DNA from: an uncultured beta proteobacterium
GTDB taxonomy: Bacteria; Pseudomonadota; Gammaproteobacteria; Burkholderiales; Rhodocyclaceae
Length of the DNA: 5,984 nucleotides
Assembly: GCA_903932755.1 (NCBI GenBank)
Contig: CAIZHL010000167.1
Span: forward strand, 1 to 5,984
Direction: 5' to 3'
Shown: in pieces, positions 1 to 5,984 of the stretch
How positions within the stretch are numbered: the stretch's first letter is position 1
Layout of the letters: each line of letters starts with the position of its first letter
The notes under the pieces: generated by a model
What the model was told of the DNA's origin: nothing
The model's database searches: none
Seen by the model: only the letters and a program-made list of their open reading frames with translations
Program-made: the position numbers and the translations under genes

Positions 1-2670
1 AACTACGCCAACCTCAACATCCTCGAAGAGCTGAAGCGCATCCCCGGCGCCAATCGCGCCAGCGTCTTCGGCCTGCCCGACATCGCCATGCGGATCTGGT
101 TGCGCCCCGACCGCATGGCCGAGATGGGCGTCACCGCGAAGCAGGTGGCGGATGCCATCCAGAGCCAGAACCAGACCTTCGGCATCGGCCAGCTCGGCGC
201 CCAGCCGATGCTGCCCGACGTGGCGCAGTCCTTCGTCGTCACCGCGCAGGGCCTGTTGACCAAGCCGGAGGAATTCGAGGACATCATCATCCGCGCCGCG
301 CAGCAGGGCTCGGCCATCGTCCGCCTCAAGGACATCGGTCGCGTCGAGCTGGCCAAGCGCGACTACAGCATCGCCAGCCGCATCAACGGCAAGGTCGGCA
401 CCACCATCGCGGTGTACCAGCAGCCGGGGGCCAATGCGGTCGAAACCGCGAAAGCCGTGCGCGCGCGACTGGCCGAGCTGAAGAAATCCTTCCCGCCCGG
501 GCTGGAATACAAGATCGTGCTCGACACCAGCCTGTTCACCATCAATTCGATCGAAAAGGTGGTGCATACCTTCGTCGAGGCGGTGATCCTCGTCGTGCTG
601 GTGGTCTTCGTCTTCCTGCAGACGCTGCGCGCGACGGTGATTCCGATCCTGGCGGTGCCGGTATCGATCATCGGCACCTTCGTCGGCATGCACCTGTTCG
701 GATTCTCGATCAACATGCTGACCATGTTCGGCATGATCCTGGCGATCGGACTCGTGGTCGACGACGCGATCGTGGTGGTCGAAACGGTCGAAGCCAACAT
801 GACGACGAAGAAGCTATCGCCCTTCGAGGCGGCCAAGGCGGCGATGACAGAAATCGCCGGGGCGCTGATCTCGATCGTGCTGGTGCTGCTCGCCGTGTTC
901 CTGCCGGTGGCCTTCCTCGGCGGCGTCACCGGCACGCTCTACAAGCAGTTCGCGGTGACCATCGCGATTTCCATGGTGATCTCCGGCATCATGGCCCTGA
1001 CGCTGTCGCCGGCGCTTGCGGCGATCATCCTAAAGGCGCACCACGGCGAAAAGAAGGGATTCTTCCTCTGGTTCGAAAACAGCTTCGAACGCGTCCGCCA
1101 GGGCTACATCGGCGGCGTTTCCCGCATCATCGACAATCCGGTGAAAGGCCTTGCCGCCTTCATCGCGGTGCTGGTGGCCATCTTCGCCCTGTTCCGCATC
1201 GTGCCCTCGAGCTTCGTCCCCGACGAGGACCAGGGCTACTTCTTCATCGCCGCCGCGGCGCCGGACGCCGCCAGCCAAAGCGTCGTCAGCCGGCTGACCA
1301 GCGAAGCCGAAAAGATCGCGCTGGCCGACCCGGCGGTACAGGACATTGCCACGGTGAACGGCTACAGCCTGATCGACGGCCAGTTCCAGAACAACGCCGC
1401 GGTGCTGTTCGGTTCGTTCAAGCCCTTCGAGGAGCGCAAGGATCCGTCGCTGCTTTCGTTTGCCGCGCTGCCGCGGCTCAACGCCGCCTTCGCCAAGCTG
1501 CGCGACGGCTTCGTCTTCGCCCTCAATCCGCCGTCGATTCCCGGCATGGGCACCACCGGCGGCTTCGAGTTCTACATCCAGAACCGCATCGGCGGCCCGC
1601 CGGCGATCCTCCAGGAAAAGCTCCAGGCCTTCCTCGCCAAGGCGCGCCAGCGCCACGAACTGCAGGGCGTCAGCAGCACCTTCCGCGCCACCTCGCAGCA
1701 GCTTTTCCTCGACCTCGACCGCAACAAGGCCGAACTGCTGGGCGTGCCGGTGGCCGACGTGTTCCAGACCGTCCAGGCCTATTTCGGCTCGCAGGTCGCC
1801 GGCCAGTTCAGCCAGTTCAGCCGCTTCTGGTGGGTGGTGCTGCAGGCCGACGCCAACTACCGCGCGCGTCCCGCCGATTTCGACAAGGTCTACATCCGCT
1901 CGAAGAACGGCGCCATGGTGCCGCTGTCGACCCTGGTCACCCTCAGCTACGTCGCGGCGCCCAAGCTGATCACGCGCTTCAACGGCTTTCCGGCGGTAAA
2001 GATCACCGGCAATCCCGCCGAGGGCTACAGTTCCGGCCAGGCCCTGCAGGCGATGGAGGAGGTCGCCGGCGAGGTTCTCGGCGAAGGCTTCACCTACGCC
2101 TGGGCCGGCCAGGCGCTGCAGGAAAAGGCCTCGGGCAGCACCTCGTCGTCAGCTTTCATCTTCGGCATCATCGTGGTCTTCCTGCTGCTCGCGGCCCAGT
2201 TCGAGAAATGGACGCTGCCGGTGGCGGTGGTGCTCACCGTGCCCTTCGCCATCTTCGGCGCGCTGCTGCTGACCTGGGCGCGCGGCCTGGAGAACGACGT
2301 GTACTTCCAGGTCGGCCTGGTCACCCTGGTCGGCCTCTCGGCGAAGAACGCGATCCTGATCGTCGAGTTCGCCATCGAGCGCGTGCACCAGGGCATGGCC
2401 ATCCGCGAGGCGGCGATCGAAGCCGCCGGCCTGCGCCTGCGCGCGATCCTGATGACCTCCTTCGCCTTCATCCTCGGCTGCGTGCCGCTGGCGATGGCCA
2501 GCGGTCCCGGCGCCAACAGCCTGCGCGCGATCGGCACCGGCGTCATCGGCGGCATGCTGGTGTCGACCCTGATCGCCACCTTCTTCGTTCCGCTCTTCTT
2601 CACCCTGCTGGAAACCTGGAGCGCGCGCCGGTCGGCGCAGTCCGCCCCGGCCGACGCGGAGGCGCACTGA
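1..2670 (+). CDS. RND (HAE1-type) multidrug efflux permease, 5' partial
   Basis: Inner-membrane proton/drug antiporter subunit of a tripartite RND pump. The frame is open from base 1 with no stop, so the gene starts upstream; 889 residues are present. Matching the AMRIW segment (residues 29-33) to remembered AcrB suggests about 150-155 N-terminal residues (TM1 and part of the porter domain) are missing, giving a normal total near 1,045. Visible landmarks: first in-window TM helix (TM2) about residues 187-206; TM4 proton-relay pair Asp254-Asp255 in GLVVDDAIVVVE (bases 760-765); PDEDQG at the start of the second porter half; TM10 relay Lys782 in GLSAKNAILIVEF (2344-2346); TM11 Arg812 and Thr819, equivalent to AcrB R971 and T978. 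The proton path is therefore complete and the pump should be active. The periplasmic drug-pocket loop (about 1351-1420) differs from AcrB. The C-terminus is short and hydrophilic after TM12. It is followed after one base by the outer-membrane factor gene, so the two are almost certainly co-translated. Family assignment is sure; the substrate is not inferable, and the exact subfamily (MexF/BpeF-like or other) is undecided. Confidence 0.97.
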   Translation, partial: NYANLNILEELKRIPGANRASVFGLPDIAMRIWLRPDRMAEMGVTAKQVADAIQSQNQTFGIGQLGAQPMLPDVAQSFVVTAQGLLTKPEEFEDIIIRAAQQGSAIVRLKDIGRVELAKRDYSIASRINGKVGTTIAVYQQPGANAVETAKAVRARLAELKKSFPPGLEYKIVLDTSLFTINSIEKVVHTFVEAVILVVLVVFVFLQTLRATVIPILAVPVSIIGTFVGMHLFGFSINMLTMFGMILAIGLVVDDAIVVVETVEANMTTKKLSPFEAAKAAMTEIAGALISIVLVLLAVFLPVAFLGGVTGTLYKQFAVTIAISMVISGIMALTLSPALAAIILKAHHGEKKGFFLWFENSFERVRQGYIGGVSRIIDNPVKGLAAFIAVLVAIFALFRIVPSSFVPDEDQGYFFIAAAAPDAASQSVVSRLTSEAEKIALADPAVQDIATVNGYSLIDGQFQNNAAVLFGSFKPFEERKDPSLLSFAALPRLNAAFAKLRDGFVFALNPPSIPGMGTTGGFEFYIQNRIGGPPAILQEKLQAFLAKARQRHELQGVSSTFRATSQQLFLDLDRNKAELLGVPVADVFQTVQAYFGSQVAGQFSQFSRFWWVVLQADANYRARPADFDKVYIRSKNGAMVPLSTLVTLSYVAAPKLITRFNGFPAVKITGNPAEGYSSGQALQAMEEVAGEVLGEGFTYAWAGQALQEKASGSTSSSAFIFGIIVVFLLLAAQFEKWTLPVAVVLTVPFAIFGALLLTWARGLENDVYFQVGLVTLVGLSAKNAILIVEFAIERVHQGMAIREAAIEAAGLRLRAILMTSFAFILGCVPLAMASGPGANSLRAIGTGVIGGMLVSTLIATFFVPLFFTLLETWSARRSAQSAPADAEAH
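2658..2662 (+). promoter_or_regulatory. Shine-Dalgarno site of the outer-membrane factor gene
   Basis: GGAGG lies inside the last codons of the permease gene, 9 bases before the ATG at 2672. This is a near-consensus ribosome binding site and fixes the start of the downstream gene. The permease stop (TGA, 2668-2670) sits between the site and the ATG, an arrangement typical of translational coupling, which would keep permease and channel synthesis linked. Confidence 0.85.
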
Positions 2671-2671
2671 C

Positions 2672-4132
2672 ATGGCTGCCTTGAACAAAGCCCTGCGTCG
2701 CCCGCTGCTCCTGATCGCCCTGGCCGCGGCCCTCGGCGGCTGCACCGTGGGCCCCGACTATGTCCGCCCCGCAGGCGAAGTGCCCGCCGCCTGGCGCGTC
2801 GACTACCCGCAGGCCGCGGAATTCGCCAACCTGCGCTGGTGGCAGCAGTTCCACGATCCCGCGCTCGACGAGCTGATCGAAACCGCGCTGCGCCAGAACT
2901 ACGACATCCGCATCGCCGCGGCGCGGGTCGATCAGTACCTCGGACAGCTGGCCACCACCCGCTCGCAGTTCTTCCCGCAGTTCGGCTACGGGCTCGATGC
3001 CAGCCGCAACCGCGGCTCGGAAGTCGGCGTGAGTCCGATTCCGGCCGGCGTCGATCCCTGGTACAACTTGTATCAGGGCACCGTCAGCGCGGCCTGGCAG
3101 ATCGACCTGTTCGGCCGCGTGCGCCGGCAGAGCGAGGCGGCGCAAGCCCGCGTCTATGCCAGCGAGCAGGGCCGGCGCGGCACGCTGCTGACGGTGGTCT
3201 CGGGCGTCGCGTCGAGCTACCTCACGCTGCGTTCGCTCGACCGCAAGCTGGAAATCTCGCGCTCCACCGCCGCCAATCAAAAGGAATCGCTGCGCATCTT
3301 CCGGCTGCGCTTTGCCGGCGGCGTGGTCTCGCAGGTCGAGGTGTCGCAGGTGGAGTCGCAGTACCAGCAGGCGATGCAGGCCATTCCGCTGATCGAACAG
3401 CAGATCGCCGCGCAGGAAAACCTGCTGTCGGTGCTGCTCGGCCGCCCACCCGGACCGATCCTGCGCGGTCGCGGCATCGAGGATCTGGCCGTGCCGCCGA
3501 CGCCGCCGGGCCTGCCCTCGTCGCTGATCGAGCGCCGCCCGGACGTGCTGCAGGCGGAACAGAACCTGGTCGCCGCCAATGCCGACATCGGCGTCGCCCG
3601 TTCGCTCTACTTCCCGACGATTTCCCTGACCGGCATGCTGGGTTCGCTGAGCGCCGCCGCGGGCAATTTCCTCACCGGTCCGGCGAGCATCGCCGCGCTG
3701 GCCGCCAACATCGGCGGCCCGGTGTTCACCTTCGGCAACATCGAAGGCCAGGTGCGCTCGGCCGAGGCCGGCGAGCGCGAGGCGCTGGCCGGCTACCAGC
3801 TGGCGATCCTGAATGCGCTGCGCGATACCAACGACGCCCTGACCGGCGCGCAGAAAACCGCCGAATCCTATGCCGCGCAAAAGGCGCGGGTTGCCGCCTT
3901 GCGCGAATATGCACGGCTGTCGCGGCTCAAGTTCGAAAACGGCGCGGCCAGCTATGTCGACGTGCTCTACGCCGAGAACGAATTGTTCGCTGCCGAGCTG
4001 ACGGCGATGGGAACCGCGGCGGACCGGCTGATCCAGGTGGTTAATATCTATCGCGCGCTGGGCGGCGGCTGGGTCGATGCCATCGACGCGGATAAGCCCG
4101 CAGCGGAAGCGAAAAATGCGCCGCGGTCCTGA
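2672..4132 (+). CDS. RND efflux outer-membrane factor, NodT/TolC-type lipoprotein
   Basis: Outer-membrane channel that docks with the adaptor and permease so that substrates leave the cell directly. The 486-residue product is the usual length for the family. Residues 1-24 are a lipoprotein signal peptide: a basic start (K6, R9, R10), a hydrophobic Leu/Ala core, and the lipobox L21-G22-G23-C24. Cys24 would be lipidated; Thr25 at +2 is not an inner-membrane retention signal, so outer-membrane sorting is expected. The mature protein opens with the family motif CTVGPDYVRP. Two outer-membrane-efflux (OEP) repeats follow, roughly residues 62-255 and 275-470. Each has long Ala/Gln/Arg-rich helices for the periplasmic alpha-barrel; the second opens with ERRPDV (287-292) and ANADIGVARSLYFP. 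The conserved end YRALGGGW is present. The start is set by the GGAGG site at 2658-2662. The gene is one base downstream of the permease, as in adaptor-permease-channel operons. No truncation or frameshift is seen. Family identity is secure; a named orthologue cannot be assigned. Confidence 0.97.
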   Translation: MAALNKALRRPLLLIALAAALGGCTVGPDYVRPAGEVPAAWRVDYPQAAEFANLRWWQQFHDPALDELIETALRQNYDIRIAAARVDQYLGQLATTRSQFFPQFGYGLDASRNRGSEVGVSPIPAGVDPWYNLYQGTVSAAWQIDLFGRVRRQSEAAQARVYASEQGRRGTLLTVVSGVASSYLTLRSLDRKLEISRSTAANQKESLRIFRLRFAGGVVSQVEVSQVESQYQQAMQAIPLIEQQIAAQENLLSVLLGRPPGPILRGRGIEDLAVPPTPPGLPSSLIERRPDVLQAEQNLVAANADIGVARSLYFPTISLTGMLGSLSAAAGNFLTGPASIAALAANIGGPVFTFGNIEGQVRSAEAGEREALAGYQLAILNALRDTNDALTGAQKTAESYAAQKARVAALREYARLSRLKFENGAASYVDVLYAENELFAAELTAMGTAADRLIQVVNIYRALGGGWVDAIDADKPAAEAKNAPRS

Positions 4133-4163
4133 GCCGGAACATGTCCTGCAGCCGGCAGACTCC

Positions 4164-4200
4164 CTGCGGCGAATCAGGCATTCCTCGCGGTCGGCCGCAG
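4164..4200 (+). terminator. weak hairpin after the efflux operon, possible terminator
   Basis: CTGCGGC (4164-4170) and GCCGCAG (4194-4200) are perfect 7-base inverted repeats with a 23-base loop, 31 bases past the stop of the outer-membrane factor gene. There is no T-run after the right arm, so this is not a canonical intrinsic terminator, and short GC-rich repeats arise easily by chance in such DNA. It is the only palindromic structure I found in the 4133-4243 gap; no promoter is recognisable there. Confidence 0.2.
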
Positions 4201-4243
4201 CCATCCCCGAAGCTGTTGCCGGCCCGCTTCGCCTGAACATTTC

Positions 4244-4654
4244 ATGAGCCATCACATCGACTGGGCGCAAGGGCGTGTGACGGTCGTCTATACGGGGCAC
4301 TGCAGCGAAGCCGAAATTCTGGATGTCGTCGTCAAACTGCAGTCGGACTATCGTTTCGACGCGGTCTGCCGCGCACTGCATGACTTCAGTCGGTGCGCCG
4401 GCATGGCGCCATCCCCCGCAGCTCTGGAAGAACTGGCGGCGCGCAACAGCGCTGCGGTGGTTTCCAATCCGGGACTGCGGATTGCGGTAATCGCCGGGAG
4501 AGCGGACGTCCTCGCCATGCTGGACAGATTCGCGAGCATTGGCCTGAGTCCTTACGAGTTGCGTACATTTGCGGGTGCCGAAAGCGCCAATGCCTGGCTG
4601 GGCGATTCCCCGCCATGCATCCAGGTGAGGCAGGATCTGTCCCGGAGCAGTTGA
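4244..4654 (+). CDS. small cytosolic protein, probable STAS/SpoIIAA-like fold
   Basis: A 136-residue soluble protein with no signal peptide or membrane segment. The pattern is an N-terminal strand pair (about 5-18, IDWAQGRVTVVYTG), a helix (20-34), a strand ending in an Asp (LHDFSR, 45-50), a helix (57-71), a strand (79-85, RIAVIAG), a helix (86-99), a strand (105-110, ELRTFA) and a last helix with AESANAWL (112-119). This alternating beta-alpha order, ending in an 'F...(A)xAWL' signature, resembles small STAS/SpoIIAA-like proteins common in proteobacteria. The fold is inferred from pattern, not a search, and no biochemical role can be given. Cysteines occur at 20, 42, 51 and 125. The ATG at 4244 is the first usual start after the in-frame stop at 4130-4132; no ATG, GTG, TTG or CTG lies between. 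No good ribosome binding site precedes it. It lies 111 bases after the efflux genes and may be transcribed separately. Codon bias is weaker than in the permease but clearly coding. Confidence 0.8.
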   Translation: MSHHIDWAQGRVTVVYTGHCSEAEILDVVVKLQSDYRFDAVCRALHDFSRCAGMAPSPAALEELAARNSAAVVSNPGLRIAVIAGRADVLAMLDRFASIGLSPYELRTFAGAESANAWLGDSPPCIQVRQDLSRSS

Positions 4655-4704
4655 GAAAAGTCGGCGCTGGCGCGACGGCGACCACGAATTGCCGGCCATT
4701 TCCC

Positions 4705-4787
4705 GTCATTCCATAGTCGCGCAGCGGAACCCGGAATCCTGTGCCCCTGCTCGAACGCCGTCGGATTCCAGGGTTCGCGGGAATGCC
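4705..4787. repeat. degenerate inverted-repeat element (GTCATTCC...GGAATCC type)
   Basis: An imperfect palindrome fills most of the gap between the two small genes. Inner arms: GGAACCCGGAATCC (4726-4739) against GGATTCCAGGGTTC (4763-4776) pair over 13 positions with a single bulged A at 4770; the 23-base loop is 4740-4762. Outer arms: CATTCC (4707-4712) pairs perfectly with GGAATG (4780-4785). The left side has about 10 more bases than the right between inner and outer arms, so the copy is asymmetric. Sequences of the form GTCATTCC[CGCG...]GGAATCC with a mirrored second arm are known as dispersed, non-coding repeats in many beta- and gammaproteobacteria. I assign this copy to that general class by eye. 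Transcribed, it would form a stable hairpin that might protect or separate messages. Confidence 0.6.
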
Positions 4788-4810
4788 CGGGATTTGGGCA
4801 TTCAAATGCC
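4781..4810 (+). promoter_or_regulatory. overlapping alternative hairpins in the leader of the 4842 gene
   Basis: GAATGCCC (4781-4788) and GGGCATTC (4796-4803) are perfect 8-base inverted repeats around a 7-base loop. The right arm can instead pair with the next bases: GGCATT (4797-4802) with AATGCC (4805-4810), although that hairpin has only a two-base loop and would be strained in RNA; as duplex DNA it is a 14-base near-palindrome. GGAATG at 4780-4785 is also the outer right arm of the larger repeat. The same bases therefore have several exclusive partners, 32-60 bases before the start codon. This could be a protein-binding palindrome, an RNA switch, or just the edge of the repeat. No T-run follows directly. 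Function is not demonstrated. Confidence 0.3.
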
Positions 4811-4841
4811 TGTCCTGTTTTGGAGAATGAAAAAAAGAACC

Positions 4842-5435
4842 ATGAACCCACGTCGCATCTCCACCCGCCCGCCCGAACTGACAGACCCTGTCGCGCTGCG
4901 CACCAGCTGGAAACCGGCCAACAAGGGCGGCTTCAGCGCACGCGGCAGCGAACTCATCGAGGTCGCACCGGGACGATTGGAATTCAAGCCCACGCTGCTC
5001 TGTCATGCTTTTGGCATCGGACCGCTGTTGCTCGGTCTATTCTTCCTGTTTGGCAACGACAGCTGGCCGCTTTTGCTCAAGGGGATCGGTGGCTTCGTAT
5101 TTCTTGGGGTCGGCAGCATCTTTACCTACCGGAACCTGCGCACGCTTGCCTTCGACGCAAATACCGGAAACTTTCACAGCGGCTTTCCGCTCACGAAAGA
5201 GGCGTTTCCGCTGGCCAATATCCATGCGCTGCAACTGATCAGCGAGTTTGTCGTCAACGCCGACTCGACCGACTCGTCGGGTGATTTCATGCGCTTTTAC
5301 AGTTACGAAATCAATCTGGTGTTGAAGAATGGCCGGCGGGTCAATGTCGCCGACCATGGTGACCTCGATAGCCTCCGTGCCGATGCCGACATGCTGGCGA
5401 ACTTCCTTGAGGTACCTGTCTGGGATGCCCTGTGA
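4842..5435 (+). CDS. uncharacterised two-TM membrane protein with C-terminal soluble domain
   Basis: A 197-residue protein of unknown function. Residues 1-50 are hydrophilic and basic. Two hydrophobic segments follow: about 52-70 (LLCHAFGIGPLLLGLFFLF) and 76-96 (WPLLLKGIGGFVFLGVGSIF), separated by the short turn GNDSWP. Both ends are therefore probably on the same side, most likely the cytoplasm given Arg97 and Arg100. Residues 100-190 alternate short strands (LRTLAFDANTGNF, FPLANIHALQLI, YSYEINLVLKNGRRVNVADHG) and end in a helix (SLRADADMLANFLEV) and VPVWD. This strand-rich, helix-capped order resembles membrane-anchored bacterial PH-like domains; similar unnamed proteins occur in proteobacteria. 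That is an inference from pattern only. The start is uncertain: GGAGA at 4822-4826 is 15 bases before ATG 4842 but overlaps ATG 4827 (202 residues). In-frame ATGs at 4806 and 4689 would translate the hairpin leader or the repeat and are less likely. The gene converges on the diguanylate cyclase, 21 bases apart. GC is visibly lower than in the efflux genes. Confidence 0.82.
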   Translation: MNPRRISTRPPELTDPVALRTSWKPANKGGFSARGSELIEVAPGRLEFKPTLLCHAFGIGPLLLGLFFLFGNDSWPLLLKGIGGFVFLGVGSIFTYRNLRTLAFDANTGNFHSGFPLTKEAFPLANIHALQLISEFVVNADSTDSSGDFMRFYSYEINLVLKNGRRVNVADHGDLDSLRADADMLANFLEVPVWDAL

Positions 5436-5446
5436 CCGGTCAGGCG

Positions 5447-5472
5447 CCGCGTGGCATCAGCCTTCCACGCGG
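5447..5472. terminator. GC-rich hairpin at a convergent gene junction, possible bidirectional terminator
   Basis: CCGCGTGG (5447-5454) and CCACGCGG (5465-5472) are perfect 8-base inverted repeats with a 10-base loop, starting 12 bases after the stop at 5435. The loop contains the stop codon of the minus-strand cyclase (5457-5459), so the right arm is its last codons. Position and stem strength fit a shared terminator between convergent genes, but neither strand shows a T-run after the stem, so termination efficiency is doubtful. Confidence 0.35.
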
Positions 5473-5984
5473 TTGCGGCCGCCCTGTTTCGCCCGATAGA
5501 GGCCGGCGTCGGCCTGGGCGATCAGGGCTTCGATGTCGGCGGCGTCTCCCGCCTTGCCGTGCGTGACGGACAGGCCGATGCTCACCGTGTAGCGGGGTAG
5601 CGCCTTGTTGCGCTGGGTCTCGATCTCGACCCGGATGCGTTCGGCGACGTTTCTCGCCTCGGCGATGCCCGTGTCGGGCAGGAGGATGGTGAATTCCTCG
5701 CCGCCGAAGCGCGCCAGGATGTCCGGCAGGCGCAGCATCTGCTGCGCCCGGGTGGCGAAGTCCTTGATGACGAGGTCGCCGACGTGATGGCCGTGGGTGT
5801 CGTTGACCTTCTTGAAGAAGTCGATGTCCGAGGTCAGTACCGACAGGGGCCGGTGGGAGCGGGTGCAGCGCGCCCATTCCACGGCCGCCTGCGCGAAAAA
5901 GGCGCGCCGGTTGAGTGCGCCGGTCATGGGATCGCGGGTCGCCATGAATTCGAGTTCGGTGCGCAGGCGTTCGTTGGTGATGAG
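5457..5984 (-). CDS. diguanylate cyclase (GGDEF domain), 5' partial
   Basis: C-terminal catalytic domain that makes cyclic di-GMP from two GTP, as a dimer. On the minus strand the frame is open to the window edge (5984), so 175 C-terminal residues are seen and the sensory N-terminus is missing. Residues 1-14 (LITNERLRTELEFM) look like the end of a coiled-coil signalling helix leading into DPMTGALNRR (18-27). The Met at 5945 is an internal residue of this linker, not a likely start. Catalytic features are complete: metal-binding Asp in SDIDFFK (53-55), KVNDTHGHHVGD, and the active-site GGEEF at 94-98 (bases 5691-5705). RLPD at 85-88, five residues before GGEEF, is a canonical inhibitory I-site, so product feedback is expected. 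The end ADAGLYRAKQGGRNRV is the usual GGDEF terminus; no EAL domain follows. It should be an active, feedback-controlled cyclase; its input signal is unknown. It converges on the gene at 4842-5435. Confidence 0.96.
   Translation of the reverse strand, partial: LITNERLRTELEFMATRDPMTGALNRRAFFAQAAVEWARCTRSHRPLSVLTSDIDFFKKVNDTHGHHVGDLVIKDFATRAQQMLRLPDILARFGGEEFTILLPDTGIAEARNVAERIRVEIETQRNKALPRYTVSIGLSVTHGKAGDAADIEALIAQADAGLYRAKQGGRNRVEG

Noticed and set aside
88..90. ATG at 88 as the start of the permease
   Set aside because: The frame is open to base 1 and encodes conserved porter-domain sequence (NYANLNILEELKRIPGANRA) before this Met, which is the internal Met of AMRIW.
1460..1969. Plus-strand open frame inside the permease
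   Set aside because: Its product is Ser/Arg/Pro-rich low-complexity sequence typical of a shifted frame of a GC-rich gene; the permease frame there carries conserved RND sequence.
4133..4243. Stop-codon readthrough joining the channel to the STAS-like protein
   Set aside because: Both genes are in the same frame and the 37 codons between have no stop, but the linker is unconserved-looking, the channel ends at a normal family length after YRALGGGW, and the downstream gene has its own ATG. An open stretch of this length is expected by chance at this GC content.
2600..4699. A 699-codon open frame on the minus strand across the channel gene and the region after it
   Set aside because: It lies opposite two well-supported genes in GC-rich DNA, where reverse frames often lack stops. 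Its translation is Arg/Gly/Ala-rich with no recognisable domain, and it runs through the inverted repeat.
4794..4828. A sigma-70 promoter before the 4842 gene (TTGGGC at 4794-4799 as a -35 box)
   Set aside because: No acceptable -10 hexamer lies at 16-18 bases spacing; the sequence there is GTTTTG-like.
4689..4841. Extended N-terminus of the membrane protein starting at 4689
   Set aside because: The added 51 residues would be translated from the inverted repeat and the hairpin leader, and no ribosome binding site precedes 4689.
1..5984. CRISPR arrays, tRNA or rRNA genes, insertion sequences, integrase attachment sites
   Set aside because: No regularly spaced direct repeats, no cloverleaf or rRNA-like stretch, and no transposase-like protein were seen; nearly all of the window is accounted for by five coding regions.

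Overview
The window looks like chromosomal DNA from a GC-rich Gram-negative bacterium, most likely a betaproteobacterium (Rhodocyclales-like is a guess from overall gene style). The supports are a tripartite RND efflux operon whose outer-membrane channel is a lipoprotein, strong G/C preference at third codon positions, and a degenerate inverted repeat of the GTCATTCC...GGAATCC type seen dispersed in many proteobacterial genomes. No taxon can be fixed without a search.

Layout. Positions 1-2670 (+) hold the C-terminal ~85% of an AcrB/MexF-type RND (HAE1) drug-efflux permease; its start lies upstream of the window. One base later, 2672-4132 (+) encodes its outer-membrane factor, a NodT-type TolC-like lipoprotein. 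The membrane-fusion adaptor expected for this operon type is presumably upstream of the window. Permease, adaptor and channel would form one continuous proton-driven pump from inner membrane to outside. Position 4133-4243 is a 111-base gap with only a weak hairpin.

Positions 4244-4654 (+) encode a 136-residue cytosolic protein with a probable STAS/SpoIIAA-like fold. Positions 4655-4841 are a non-coding stretch containing the inverted-repeat element and a set of small competing hairpins. Positions 4842-5435 (+) encode a ~197-residue protein with two membrane segments and a C-terminal soluble domain, probably of PH-like beta-sandwich type, function unknown. After a 21-base convergent junction with a GC-rich hairpin, 5457-5984 (-) is the C-terminal GGDEF domain of a diguanylate cyclase with intact catalytic (GGEEF) and inhibitory (RLPD) motifs; its N-terminus lies beyond the window.

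Only the permease and channel are clearly co-transcribed. The two small genes and the cyclase look like neighbours with separate jobs. I do not see a convincing new multi-gene system. The points most worth a second look are the repeat/hairpin leader before 4842, the two uncharacterised small proteins, and the altered drug-pocket residues of the permease.
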